DNA of 64,000 bases, from NCBI GenBank assembly GCA_027605045.1, contig JAQFWX010000047.1, positions 1-64,000 of the forward strand. The letters run 5' to 3'. Shown one piece after another: positions 36,757 to 48,296 of the stretch; the stretch's first letter is position 1; every line of letters begins with the position of its first letter. A program made the translations under genes and the position numbers. The notes under the pieces are model-generated. The model searched no databases, was not told the origin of the DNA, and saw only the letters and a list, made by a program, of their open reading frames with translations. The DNA is from Phallus indusiatus. Its lineage: Eukaryota > Basidiomycota > Agaricomycetes > Phallales > Phallaceae.

Positions 36757-37183
36757 ACGAACTCGGGGATGCGACTAGAATTTGGACACGTCAAACTGTA
36801 AAGGTCCCGCGCGCTCAGTGAGAGTATCACATACAGAAAATGAGCAAAACGTCATCGAGGAATGGGGAATATCTAGTTGCAAAGTAGAGTACTTTGCCCG
36901 CGCTCCATCGTGTTGGCCAGACGAGCTCGACTTCTTGAGGAAGGCAGATCAAGTAGTCGGTGACCTATTGGATATTAGTACTAAATGATTAATATAATGA
37001 CACAACGTACGACTACGGTAAAGCTAGCAGCTATTAGGTGGCGGGTTAGTGTACGTCACATCCGAGAATAATATGTTTACCATTCCAATACTATTGAAAT
37101 CTTGGCGAATTTCAAAGGAGTGGATTTAGACGACGTACGCTGTATGATCTGCTGATGGCGACGATGTCAATGACAGAGAGCAT
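36757..37183 (-). pseudogene. 5' fragment of a DUF6533 gene (relic of copy B)
   Basis: The minus strand from the ATG at 37183-37181 (MLSVIDIVAISRSYS) through the signature exon (VTDYLICLPQEVELVWPTRW at about 36890-36965) repeats the 5' exons of copy B. Everything downstream, including the later membrane helices and the tail, is missing, because the duplication begins inside the gene. It is therefore a truncated relic. Confidence 0.8.
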
Positions 37184-37581
37184 CCAGGACCAGATTGAAC
37201 TTCAATGGGCCATGTGCTTGTGCATTATATACGATACAGTATTAGAGTTCGCGCAGTCTCCATTTGAATTAAGAGATCACGAGGTTGGTGACTTTGAGAA
37301 GTTCCAACTGTGCTTCCTGAATCCAAAGAGGGAGATAAAGAGGACTCTGAACTGAAATTCACGTTTCATTATGTCGATAATTAAAATATTCCCAGGGGTA
37401 TTGTCACGTCGGCAATGTCACACCGTCATGACTTGTGCGGTCCGTGTTAAGTGTTCACCGCACATGATACAGTCACTGGCTTGTCGCGTGGTCCGTTATA
37501 GTCTCTTCGTTACTCCACTCAAGTCATGAAAACATAAATTGCGAGCGAGGTCAAAATGTGTAGCACTCGATTACTTCACTC

Positions 37582-38171
37582 ATGTATCTTGAACTGGCGA
37601 TAGTAGTGCTGCAGCTTAGTCTACTCGTCCTGGGCCTTGCTCCATCCGGCCCATGGGACTCATTCAACATCGCTCCGTCATCCAGAACAGTTTATCCAGG
37701 CTCTGTCAAACGCATAACCGGTCCCGTCACTAATCCCCAAAATCTCGTTCACCCCGTAGATCAAATTCAAGACCGAGATTTCATGTCGCTTCAGCCTGGA
37801 TCCTGGGTTACATTGGATTTCGAAAAAGAGGTGAGTTGAAAAAAAAAATAATCAAATCCATCTACATAGCGATTGAATGGGTGAGCCAGATAGGTGGATG
37901 GGTCTCCTTCTCATATTCGATGCTCGATTCCTCTTCCATACAACTCGCGTTCACCGAATCACCTCTCTTTATCGGTCCCATCTCAGACGACTCGAGCTAT
38001 CCATCAGCAAACACCTCATACGACGGTGCACTCGATGTCATCTTACCCGCGTCCGCGTCTACGTCCTCAAGTCAAGTTAGAATATGGGCACAATGGACAA
38101 TGCCACGAGAGAAATTACGCGGCGGGTTCAGATATTTAACTGTGGTTTATCCGTCATCCGAAACGTTTTGA
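37582..38171 (+). pseudogene. Truncated GH78 rhamnosidase copy
   Basis: The first two exons of the rhamnosidase gene are repeated with a few substitutions, including the signal peptide MYLELAIVVLQLSLLVLGLA and GGWVSFSYSMLDSSSIQLAF. Within the third segment, just after VVYPSSE, the sequence jumps to the 3' flank of the full gene and stops at TGA 38169-38171. The catalytic domain is absent. A secreted peptide of about 180 residues could still be made, but no enzymatic role is likely. Confidence 0.85.
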
Positions 38172-38920
38172 AAAGTGGATCCTTGGACGATGACGCTAAT
38201 AATAGCAATCATTAGTATGATCTTTCTGAGCTTCGTCACTTCTATCAAGACTTGACGCCGACCTAGGCCGACCTCTGGAGAGCTATGTGGAAGTAGGTAT
38301 ATAGATCACATCACTGATCAGTGATGCCTGGCCCTGGCATTTAGTTTACTAACCGGAGCATACTGGCGGATGGCCGGCAACTATTTATTTGACATTTCAT
38401 ATCTATCTATCGACCGGAAATTCTCACTGCGTATGTATTGATGAAACATATTCTGAATCCCAGTTCCCCTTCAAACACATACTTTTGAACGGCTTTGAAG
38501 TTCTTCTTGATTTCTTTTTTCTTTTTCTTTTTCAATTTTGGCATTTCCCACACCAATCCCAGCGTCACTATCATGATTCACTCGCTGGCATTGGGCCGGT
38601 ATCATAACTTTGATTTATGTAAGTAGATTCATTGAATTCAGACTGTCGGTTTTTTTTGTCTTCATGAGTCATTTCATTCAACTTTCGAGCTCTCGTCTCT
38701 TCAAATCAGTGATCTGGTTTTCGGCTCTGAAGCACATTCACCCACCTTGAAACTCCCAGACCACTCTGGAGGTTTCAAGATGGTCCAGGGGGGGATGTGC
38801 TTCAGAGGTGAAACCCAGATCATTCAACGTTAGCGCTGTAAAGCGGCATCTCACCATGGCCTTCTCTTCATGACCGTTAAATACTCCACCATGGTTGATT
38901 ATGAGTACTGAGTGATTGGC

Positions 38921-40914
38921 ATGCTTTCAGTCGTCGATATCGTTTATTTTAGCAGAACCTCTGAAGTAAGGTTTTTCCTCGCGTGCTCTGAAACTATCTT
39001 CTTTTGACGTCCTTGCGTGTCATTTTTGTCTCATAGTACTGCAATGGTGCGTAAATTCGACACTATTTTATTTCGTTAGGTGTTAACATCCCGAGGGTAG
39101 TCGCAAGTTTTGCTATAGCCGTAAGTTATAGGCTCAGATTTAGTCCCACTCCTTCTGATAACAACGCAGATTACAGACTACTTTATCTGTCTTCCCCAGG
39201 AAGTCGAGCTCATCTGGCCTACACGATGGAGTGCGGGAAAAATTTTGTATATCTTAACTCGATACTCCGTGTTCGCAGACAGCGTCTTAATTTTATATCG
39301 TACGTAAAATCAGTGTTGAGATACTTCTACTATGTCTCATGATTAGTATTAGTCACCTCCCCGAATCATTCGACTCCAAGTTGTCAACGTCTTTTCACAG
39401 CATCGGCATGTATATATGCTCGTTTATTAGTACATAGACACTCTCAATCAAATTCACTGCACTTTATAAAGGGTTTATCATCCTCGGAACGTTCTCTTCA
39501 GAAAGTAATAACCATCATTCCTTTTTTAGTATGGTGTCAACGTCTTATGTGTTTTCCGATTTGAAGTTGTTCTAGTCTTCCGAACGTGGGCTGTCTGGGA
39601 ACGAAACCTCAAGTTATTTATCATTTTACTCATCCTTTTATTTTCCGGTGTCATCGCCGCTATCGTTTTCACCCGCATTAGTCTGGCGCATGTTACATGT
39701 ACGTGGTGTATTATCCTGAAGCTGGGCCTTTCTTTTTCAGACACTGTCTCACACGTTAACACTGGTCTCTCCTTTCAACAGTCAATACAACAGCAGAAGG
39801 ATACCCACCTGGATGCTGGCTCGTCTCATTTCTAAATCCGATAATTATATTAGCCTATATTATTATTCTTTCTTTTGAGACCAGTCAGTTTGAGCATTGT
39901 TGTCAAAAAGATCTTGTTAATCTCAAAATAACAACCCTTTTCAAACAGCTATTCTGGTGCTCACTCTTTACAAATGCCGACAAGCTAGTGCGTCGTTGTT
40001 ATCTCTATTTTTTCCAGAACAACACTAACCCTCCTTTTTCTTTTCTGGTTAGTTATAACGAAGAGATCAAAATTAACTATAACATTGCATAGAGACGGTA
40101 ACTTATTAACCAAAAAGTCGACTTCCCAGTAATACTGACAATTAGTCGTATCTAGCCATTTGGTATTGCTTTTTAATCGTTGGTATGAAACACTGCCTTA
40201 TAGATCAACATGGTATTCACGAGCGTGAATCTCATTTTTTTTATTCTCGAAATCAAGTTTGTTCGCTTGCCAATATCATAAATCAAGTCATGCCAGTGCG
40301 TTTTGCTAATTCACATAAACTCTATACCTAATTTTTTGCTAGTCGCCACCCTCATTTGAAGAGCAAGTCCCTTCTTTCCTCTTCATCTGTTCACTTCATC
40401 TATTCAACCTCCTTTTTAAAATAGATTGCAGCGCGTTATTCATTCAGTGTTGACTGCTCGAATTCTGCTCAACCTCCGACAAGCCGTCCGCCTCGAAGCG
40501 AAACTGTCGTCGCAGAGTATATTATCTTGGAAACCCAATGCCGGTGCTGGTACCAACGCTGACAGTACAAATCATTGTCAACAAGAAAAAATAGAAGGAG
40601 GAGAAGGAGCGTCATCATCACTAGTACAGGGAAGAAATACAACTCGATCCAAAAGAAACCGTAACCGAAACGCGAGGCCGAGTTCAACCCGAAGTTACCA
40701 GTGGAACGTCACTGGCACTGGCACTGAAAGCGGATCAGGATCAAATTCATCTCAATTCACTGGTAGTATCAGTATTTTGAACAGTGGTGGTTCGGTTGGA
40801 AGATATTTAAGCGCTATTTTTGACTTGGATGAAGAGAATTGGGCGCATGACGAGGAGAGTGCAAGGTGTATTGAGAATGAGAATGCGGAGTTGTTTATTG
40901 AGACGACGGCTTTG
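38921..40914 (+). pseudogene. DUF6533-type membrane protein, copy D, disrupted by Element 1
   Basis: The copy is nearly identical to copy C from the ATG at 38921 (MLSVVDIVYFSRTSE) through the last coding exon, including RVIHSVLTARILLNLRQAV and the tail motif DLDEENWAHDEESARC. The coding sequence stops matching copy C exactly at 40914, inside the codons ALS of the tail, where TGTAACGG of Element 1 begins. The membrane domain and most of the tail remain, so a protein with about 70 foreign residues encoded by the LTR could still be produced. The rest of the gene should lie beyond Element 1, outside the window. Confidence 0.8.
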
Positions 40915-41206
40915 TGTAACGGTTCCGCTATGACCAGCGGACTACTATTACCCATAGTACATATTAGTATATATATACAATTGCATGCAGACGATCGTCG
41001 TCTGCACAAGTACCTAGTATTATGTAATGTACATAGGCGCCGTCACACCAGTAAATACCGCGTAACGGTAAAGGCGCCGGCAGCCTTTCTTACCTGCACT
41101 TGCAAATATACAGCTTTATACTGTTTGTTGTGAGTCCGTAAGAACCGGGCTAATCGTAAACTGTAACGAAACGTTACATCTTTTTTAACACCTAAACGGC
41201 GTTACA
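40915..41206 (+). repeat. 5' LTR of Element 1
   Basis: The LTR begins TGTAACGG and ends GGCGTTACA, giving seven-base inverted ends TGTAACG/CGTTACA around the canonical TG...CA. An internal copy of the same inverted pair, TGTAACG-AAA-CGTTACA, lies at 41162-41178. Further hairpins are visible (for example CCGCT/AGCGG and GCAGACGA/TCGTCTGC). The right end is inferred from the inverted terminus because the second LTR is outside the window. I see no typical initiator-tRNA primer site immediately after it. Confidence 0.65.
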
Positions 41207-41255
41207 ATTTCCAAAATACGCCAATCGTATTTGCTAGTTTATAGTGAGAGAGGAT

Positions 41256-44200
41256 ATGCCTCCTAAAAGCAACAAGAAGTCAAAAAAGAACGTAGGCGAA
41301 CCACCACCTACCGAAGGCGGTCCATCCACATCTGCACGAGCAGGTGATACTGTTGTGATAGATGCAGCATTGTTTGAAACACTAGTCGCGGACCACGCGA
41401 ATCGATCTAGACAAGGATCGAGACAAGGATCGAGACAAGCTTCACCAGCGCGGAGCGAATCAGGTGAATCAGTGAAATCGACCAGATCTCATAAGTCCAA
41501 CCTCGGAAAAGACGAGGTAGTCCTACCACGTAAGATGATTGAGGATGCAAAAAGGATGATCCATGACCTCGTAAGAGGTGATACACCGGGACAAGACGTC
41601 GGTGATATGTTAGTACGACTAGATGCAGCCGTAATACCCGATGAAGAAGAACCGTGGACAACGGTGAAAGGGAAAGGTCGTGCACGAGACGACAATAGAA
41701 CCAGCACGACAATACTGGCCCCAGTAATGGACAACGCGCAGGCGACGGTCAAGACAATGGCAAACACGCCAGCATTGCCAGCGACGCCCAGAGCTCCATC
41801 GGCAGCACCGACCCCCGGTATAACACGTCAACCCACACAACAGTACGCGGTACACGCGGAAACACTACAGTCAGTGTTACAGGACCTACCTTCTGCACAA
41901 CCAGCAGCGACCAGCACGCCCATCAGACCCACGCGAGCAGCAGATGACGCAGCCGCAGAGATAGAGAGAGGACGAGCTGAGCTGGATAGATCACGTCGAA
42001 ACAGCCGACGTACCCCACCAGAGTTCGTGGCAACTCGTGACTACCTGGAAGATCAATCTACCAGACGAGTCAACGCGGGTCAAGGACCGCGTGATAAGAG
42101 TAATCCTTCAGCTGCAGAGCTGGAAGAGTCAGCGAAAGACCTGGAAAGGATGGCCGCTGAGGCAGCGCAACTGGCACGGGAAAAACATTCCGAAGCATTA
42201 GACAAACGCACAACTGCGTTACAAGGGAAGGTTAGTAGGCAAGAACCGTATGTCGACATGCAGGAAGACCTGCAGGAAGTGCGAGCAGCACGCACTGAAC
42301 TGGCTAAAAGCAACCGAGAAATGGAAGCTGGCCAACGACCTGGCATCATCTTTGAGCAAGACCTCTCTAATCGCTCGGCGCCCGCTCAGACTGCAGCGCA
42401 ACCAGGACCGTCAACAGTACATCCTGGCCCACCAACAAACGCCGGTCAAGCACACGCTCCTGCAACGTCCCCGACAACCAGAGCACCGGTTGTACCCAGA
42501 AGAAGAGCAACATCTGCCAGGGATCAGTACGAGCAAATGAGAGAAGACCTCCGAGATATACCGGAGAGTAACGCTGGGCCCTTCATGCCCAAATACTATG
42601 ATGACGAGGACTCGTCAGACGACGAAGAAGAAGCGTACGATCGCGGATACTTCGAACGTGAAATGAGGGAAACCCCATTTGACGACCGAGAAGATAGACA
42701 TAAACCCACAAAGAGGTTTAGAAGAGTTCGGGAAGACGAGGGGATAATTGTCATGGTGCAAGAAGCACTAGAGGAGTGCAAGGATGTAGTAGTATCAGCG
42801 TCCCCACTTGCGAAAGCGGGTGCAAAGATGCCATTATCCGTTATGTATAGCGGATCATCAAAGCCTGAAGACTTTGAGAAGTTCGTGACCTCTATCCTCA
42901 GATGGTTGAGGCTGAATAACCTACTCGGCGCAGCGTACGTCGAAGCACATATAGCCGTAGTCGGTATGCGACTAGATGGAGAGGCACACGAATGGTTTGT
43001 GGAGCACGTAGAACGAGGAGGTCGTTCAACCAAGGGTTGGGACTTGGTAAGACTGTTCCGAAGGATGCACAATATGTTCTTGTCACCTACAAGCAAGAAC
43101 CAGTCTGCACATAACTTCGATCACGCGAAGCAAGGTGCAAGGAGCGTACACCGGTACATGAGTGAACTTGTCAGGGTACGCTACCGCCGTCTCTCATTTC
43201 CTTGATTATTACCATCGGCATCACTTCATTTCTATTTTATTTATTATTTCCGTGTTTTACTTTTACTTTCCGTTTCCTTGTTTTGTCTCTATTTCACTTT
43301 CTCTACTCGCGCGCGTCGCGCGCTCGTACCCGGCGTGATGCCCGTGACATCACGTCGCTTAGATTCGGCTTGGGCGCCTGGCACTTAGCTGTGCCAGGGC
43401 CGCACGCCGCGTCGTCGTTTATGTATATAGTAGCTGTACCTAGAGTGAGGGTCCCTAAGCTTGTTCTCTTAGGATCCCCTCCCTCTAGGTGAGTAGTTAG
43501 TATCTTCCCAATATATGTTCTCTTAGGATCCCCTCCCTCTAGCCTGAGCTGAGTAGCCCTAACAGAACTGTTGAAATTCGCAGCACGTCTAGTCCATCCA
43601 CCGGACAGATACACCTTCAAACGAAAGTTCTTAGAAGGACTTGATGAGAGAATTCGCAGTGAAGTCACCAAGAGGGGATTCCTGGCCGAAAACTCATCAA
43701 TTCGACGGCTGTACATAGCCGCGAACGACATAGAGCAAGCATGGGACTATAATAAGTCAATACTAGCTCAACGTCAGACACCCGTAAAATCAACGGGTAC
43801 CCATTCAAGCTTGGCCAGACAAGCTCAAGAGAACAACTACCGCGCTAAAATCAAACCAAGCGGTATACCCACGAGGACTATTCCCCGTACGACCACAACT
43901 AGCAACGCGCTAGCTGTAAGACCAGCGACGAGCAGTACGACTAAGCTGGCGAGAGCGTCGACTACCACGACAACTCGACCAGTCAGCTCAGGAACGCAAG
44001 CCCGAAGCAGTAGCACTGTGCTGAAGTGCTATGAATGTGGACAGACTGGCCACCTAAGACCACAATGCCCTAGAAAGGGACAGGTACGTGCTAACGTAAT
44101 GCACGTTGAGGAGGAAGAGGAAGACGATGCGGACGAGCTGCTCGACGCAATTATAGAGGAAGAAACGGGAGTTAACATACTAGAAGTGGAGGAATCCCCA

Positions 44201-47200
44201 CAGTATGATGACGCTGAACAAGGTCAAGACACCGCGGAAGCAGCGGACTACGGGGGAGGGGACCACTATGAGTGGGACGAGAACGAAGACGCAGCAGGCG
44301 CATACATGATGGTGATAACCGAAGACCACGGTTATGATGAAAGAAGACTACTTGTTATCAAACAAGGCTCGTCCACCATTGGGACGATTAAGTCACAGGA
44401 AGAACCCCTGTATGACCACACGATGAGACCTAAGTCAAGGGCTCCAAAGCGTGATAAAGAATCAATAAAACCTCTAGAGGGTTACTGGCTCGTAAACGGC
44501 CAATTAGCGCATTGTTTGATTGACAGTGGATGTCAAGGCATGATAATGTCACCATCATTCTCGCTCACGACTGGAGCGAAGACATTCAAACTGGATAAGC
44601 CAGTATCACTGCAGCTCGCAGTGAAAGGAAGTAAGTCCGTAATACAGTACGGAACGTATACCCGAATAGAATTTGGGGATATTAGTGTATTAGAATACTT
44701 TGATATAGTCAACATTGACTACTACGACGTCATAATTGGCGTACCATTCCTGAAAAGGTATGACATCTGCCTGGATTTTGGCAACGGAATAATCACCCGG
44801 GATGGAGGAGTAATCACTCCAGTGGAACGGTTCACTGAAATACCTAACACCACGGACGAGCCCACCGAGTTAAGTGAAAGCTTAGCCATAGCATCAGCAC
44901 GCCCCATAACCACTACGTCTAACGCAGTAGCAGTGAGACGGAAGATCCGAGTACCGGAACTTAAGGATGAGAACCTACCCGCGCTACGCGAGTACTGGAA
45001 GGAGGAGTACAACGACTTATTCGGGCCAGTGCCGAATAGACTCCCTCCATTTAGGGATGTAAATCATCATATCCCATTAATAGAACCTAACAAGGTTATC
45101 CGGTACAGACTACCGAAGTGCCCAGACGCCCTCAAGCCACTGCTGGCTGAAAAAATAGAGCGCTACACGCAAGCAGGTTGGTGGGAACCGACTGTCGCAC
45201 AGCAAGCCATCCCCATGCTATGCCTGTTTAAAAAGGCATTATCAGGACTACGCACGGTATTTGACCTGCGTCAGCAGAATGATAATACGTTGAAAGACGT
45301 GACCCCGTTTCCAGACCAGGAGACCATTCGCCAAGACGTGGCGAGACACAAGTATAGGTCGAAAATTGACCTAACGGAAGCTTACGAGCAAGTCAGAATT
45401 GCTCCGGAAGACGTGGACAAGACCACGTTCTCGACGATATATGGCACGTTTAAAAGCCATGTTATGCAACAAGGTGATTGCAACGCGCCTTCGACATTCC
45501 AGAGATTGATGACCCATATATTCCGGGACCACATCGGAAGAAACATACACTCGTACATCGACGACGTGTTCATCTACTCAATGACGATCCAACAACACCA
45601 GGAACATCTGGAGATTGCCTTCTCGAGATTGAGGAAGGAACAACTTTACCTAAGTCAGAAGAAAGTTGACTTATACTCCAAACGATTGGAGTGCCTAGGA
45701 CACATCATCGACGACGATGGTATCCACCCAGATATGGATAAAATGGATAAAATTCGCGATTGGAGAACCCCACGTACGTTCAACGACGTTCAGAAGTTCT
45801 TAGGACTGGTGCAATACGTTGCCGCCTACCTTCCGGGAGTCGCTACTTACACTTCCCCATTGTCGGGATGTACCCACAACAACAGGCAATTTGAGTGGAC
45901 ACCGGCACTAGAACGCTGTTTCAACGCAATCAAAGCGTTGACGAAGAACGCCCCAGTTCTTAAACCTATCAATCCTGATAGCAACGAGCCAATTTGGCTT
46001 GTAACCGATGGATCCAAGTGTGGCGTCGGTGCGTACTATGGTCAAGGCGCAAGGTGGCAAACCTGCAGACCCGCAGGGTTTATGTCTAAGAAATTTACTC
46101 CGGCACAATACAACTACCGGACTCATGAGCACGAGCTCATTGCAGTACTTGAAGCACTGAATAAGTGGGAAGACAAACTACTAGGTCGTAAATTCACCCT
46201 AGTAACGGACAACGAGGCCTTGAAACACTTCAAGACACAGCCCCGTATGTCGCCTAGACAGGCGAGATGGTACGAGTATCTCTCTCGTTTCGACTACGAA
46301 ACGATTCACATCAAAGGTGAGACCAATACGGTCGCAGATGGACTCTCGAGATACTTCGAGGATGACCTACCTAACGAGATACACCCACCTGAGAACTACG
46401 TCAACATCGACGTGAAACTAGATCCAACAGGGGATCAGCTACCTCCTGAAAGGAAAAGCGAACTCAGAATCAGTGCGGCGAGACGCATTAACACTCGGGC
46501 GAAAGCTAGAGTCCAACAACAGACGGCTGGACAAGCATCCATTGAACAACGATCAGCGTCCATCGAAGAAGCGGATACAGACGACGAAGATGTACTGGCA
46601 GTCACAGCACAACATAGCGGTAAAACGCTTAAAGCCAAAATCGAAGGCTTTGAAGGATTAGCTGATCTGATAAAGAGCGGCTATAAGGACGACACAACAC
46701 TGAAGAAAGTGTTAGAAAACCCTGATGCATACAAAGGGTTTGGGATGAAAAACCAGCTACTATACACGAAGAATCAGTTTTCCCGTGACGTGGTTTGCAT
46801 ACCCCATCACTTATTTTACCAGGGGAGGAAGCTGGTAGAGATCATAATTAGTGAAGCACACGAAATTGTGGGACACTTTGGACGCTATAAAACGTCGCAA
46901 TACATTAGACAAGTGTATTGGTGGAGAACGATGGCAGAGGACATCGAAGAATACTGCAAATCGTGCGGTAAATGTCAAACGAATAAGGATGACAATAGAC
47001 ATCCTAGCGGTCTACTGAAGACGCTACCCATTCCCAATAAACCATGGGAATCAGTCGGAATGGACTTTATAGGCCCATTACCAGTATCGAAAGGACACGA
47101 CTTCTTACTAGTCATAATTGACAGATTAACGTCAATGGTGAGACTCATGCCCACCACCACGAAGCTAACTGCGAAAAGCGCAGCACACCTGTACTTCGAA

Positions 47201-48157
47201 GGTGTAGTTAGGCATCATGGCGTGCCAGCTTCTATCGTCAGTGATAGAGATACCAGATTCACCGCGAAATTCTGGAAAGAACTACAGCGACTAATAGGGA
47301 CAAAACTCCTCATGTCCACTTCATTCCATCCACAGACGGATGGAGCAACAGAGCGGGCGAACCGCTCCATAGGACAAGTATTACGTTCTATAATAGATAA
47401 TGACCAAAAGGATTGGGCTGAACGTATCCCGATGGCGGAATTCGCACTGAACAGTAGCACGAGTGAAACGACTAAGTTCACGCCATTCGAACTTAACTAC
47501 GGATACACCCCTGCACTAGGGCGACAGCTCAACACCGACACCAAGTTCAATGGTGTGAAGCAATTCGCATTACAAGCGAAATGGAATCTTATGGCCGCAC
47601 ACGATGCCATAATCGCGAGTCGCGTGAAACAAACCATGCACGCGAACACTCACAGACGAGATGCGCCTGTCTATAAAGAGGGTGACCTCGTGTACCTTTC
47701 TACGAAGAACATATCTCTACCAAAGGGTAGATCCAGTAAGTTGGTACCGCGTTACGTCGGTCCTTACAAAGTATTGTCAGTCAAAGACAATATTAACGTC
47801 AAACTCGACTTGCCTGACGAGTTGAAGAAGCGTAGGATAAATCCAATATTCCACGTGGACTTAGTGAAACCACATATCGCCAATGATGACGATAGATTTC
47901 CACGTCGTGAGTCATTAACGGCGTACGACTTTGGACAACCGGACAATGCCGAATGGCATGTAGATGAACTACTAGCCCATCGCTGGACTGGGTCTAAAGA
48001 CACGGACATCGAGTTCCTAGTGCAATGGACGCTAGGTGATACGACCTGGGAGCCGTACGAACACTGCAAAGACTTGCAGGCATTGGATGAGTATCTCCAA
48101 TTACGCGGGGTTACCCAATTAGGGAAATTGCCGCGTCTCCGCACGACGCGTAAATGA
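41256..48157 (+). CDS. Element 1 gag-pol polyprotein, interrupted by a solo LTR
   Basis: If the insertion 43169-43564 and one target copy (43565-43569) are left out, 41256-43168 plus 43570-48157 sum to 6501 bases, an open frame of 2166 residues. In order: basic N-terminus, long charged gag, capsid-like region, zinc knuckle CYECGQTGHLRPQC (44032-44073), aspartic protease with LIDSGCQG (about 44514), reverse transcriptase with YIDDVF (about 45553), RNase H with VTDGSKCGVGAYYG (about 46000), integrase HHCC (H near 46860, CKSCGKC) and DDE core (MDFIGPL; IVSDRDTRF), then a chromodomain-like end (EFLVQWTLGDTTWEPY). Gag and pol share one frame. It would have been functional before the solo-LTR insertion; the insertion now introduces stops. 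Confidence 0.9.
43169..43564 (+). mobile_element. Solo LTR of the Element 3 family
   Basis: The sequence from TGTCAGGG to CCCTAACA is 396 bases and matches the LTRs of Element 3 in reverse complement with about 20 differences. It is flanked by the perfect 5-base target duplication GAACT (43164-43168 and 43565-43569). No internal sequence remains, so it arose by recombination between the two LTRs of a full element. It includes two direct copies of a 24-base unit, TCTTAGGATCCCCTCCCTCT being its core, near 43471 and 43521. Confidence 0.95.
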
Positions 48158-48296
48158 GGATCTGCAAGCAGATCTGCCCCGTGCCCCCGGCGGCACAGCA
48201 GCCACGAGAAAATCCTACTCGGGCGCTACTCTGATACAAGAGTAAATAAATACTCTTTCTTACGACCCCGTCTCAGCCACCTGAGCACCGTCAACG

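Larger units (their letters stand above)
36757..40914. repeat. Segmental duplication, unit 2 (deleted and truncated)
   Basis: Second copy of the 28978-35196 block in the same orientation. It starts abruptly at GAACTCGGGGATGCGACTAG, which aligns with 28978, and ends where Element 1 inserted at 40915. Compared with unit 1 it has a 2 kb deletion joining about 30358 to 32404 of the unit 1 sequence at about 38163. Confidence 0.85.

Noticed and set aside
40910..40914. CTTTG as the target-site duplication of Element 1
   Set aside because: Plausible from alignment with copy C, but the second copy is outside the window.
41396..41445. Direct repeats (CAAGGATCGAGA) in Element 1 gag as a CRISPR-like or satellite array
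   Set aside because: Only about three imperfect units in coding frame (SRQGSRQGSRQ); a simple in-frame duplication.
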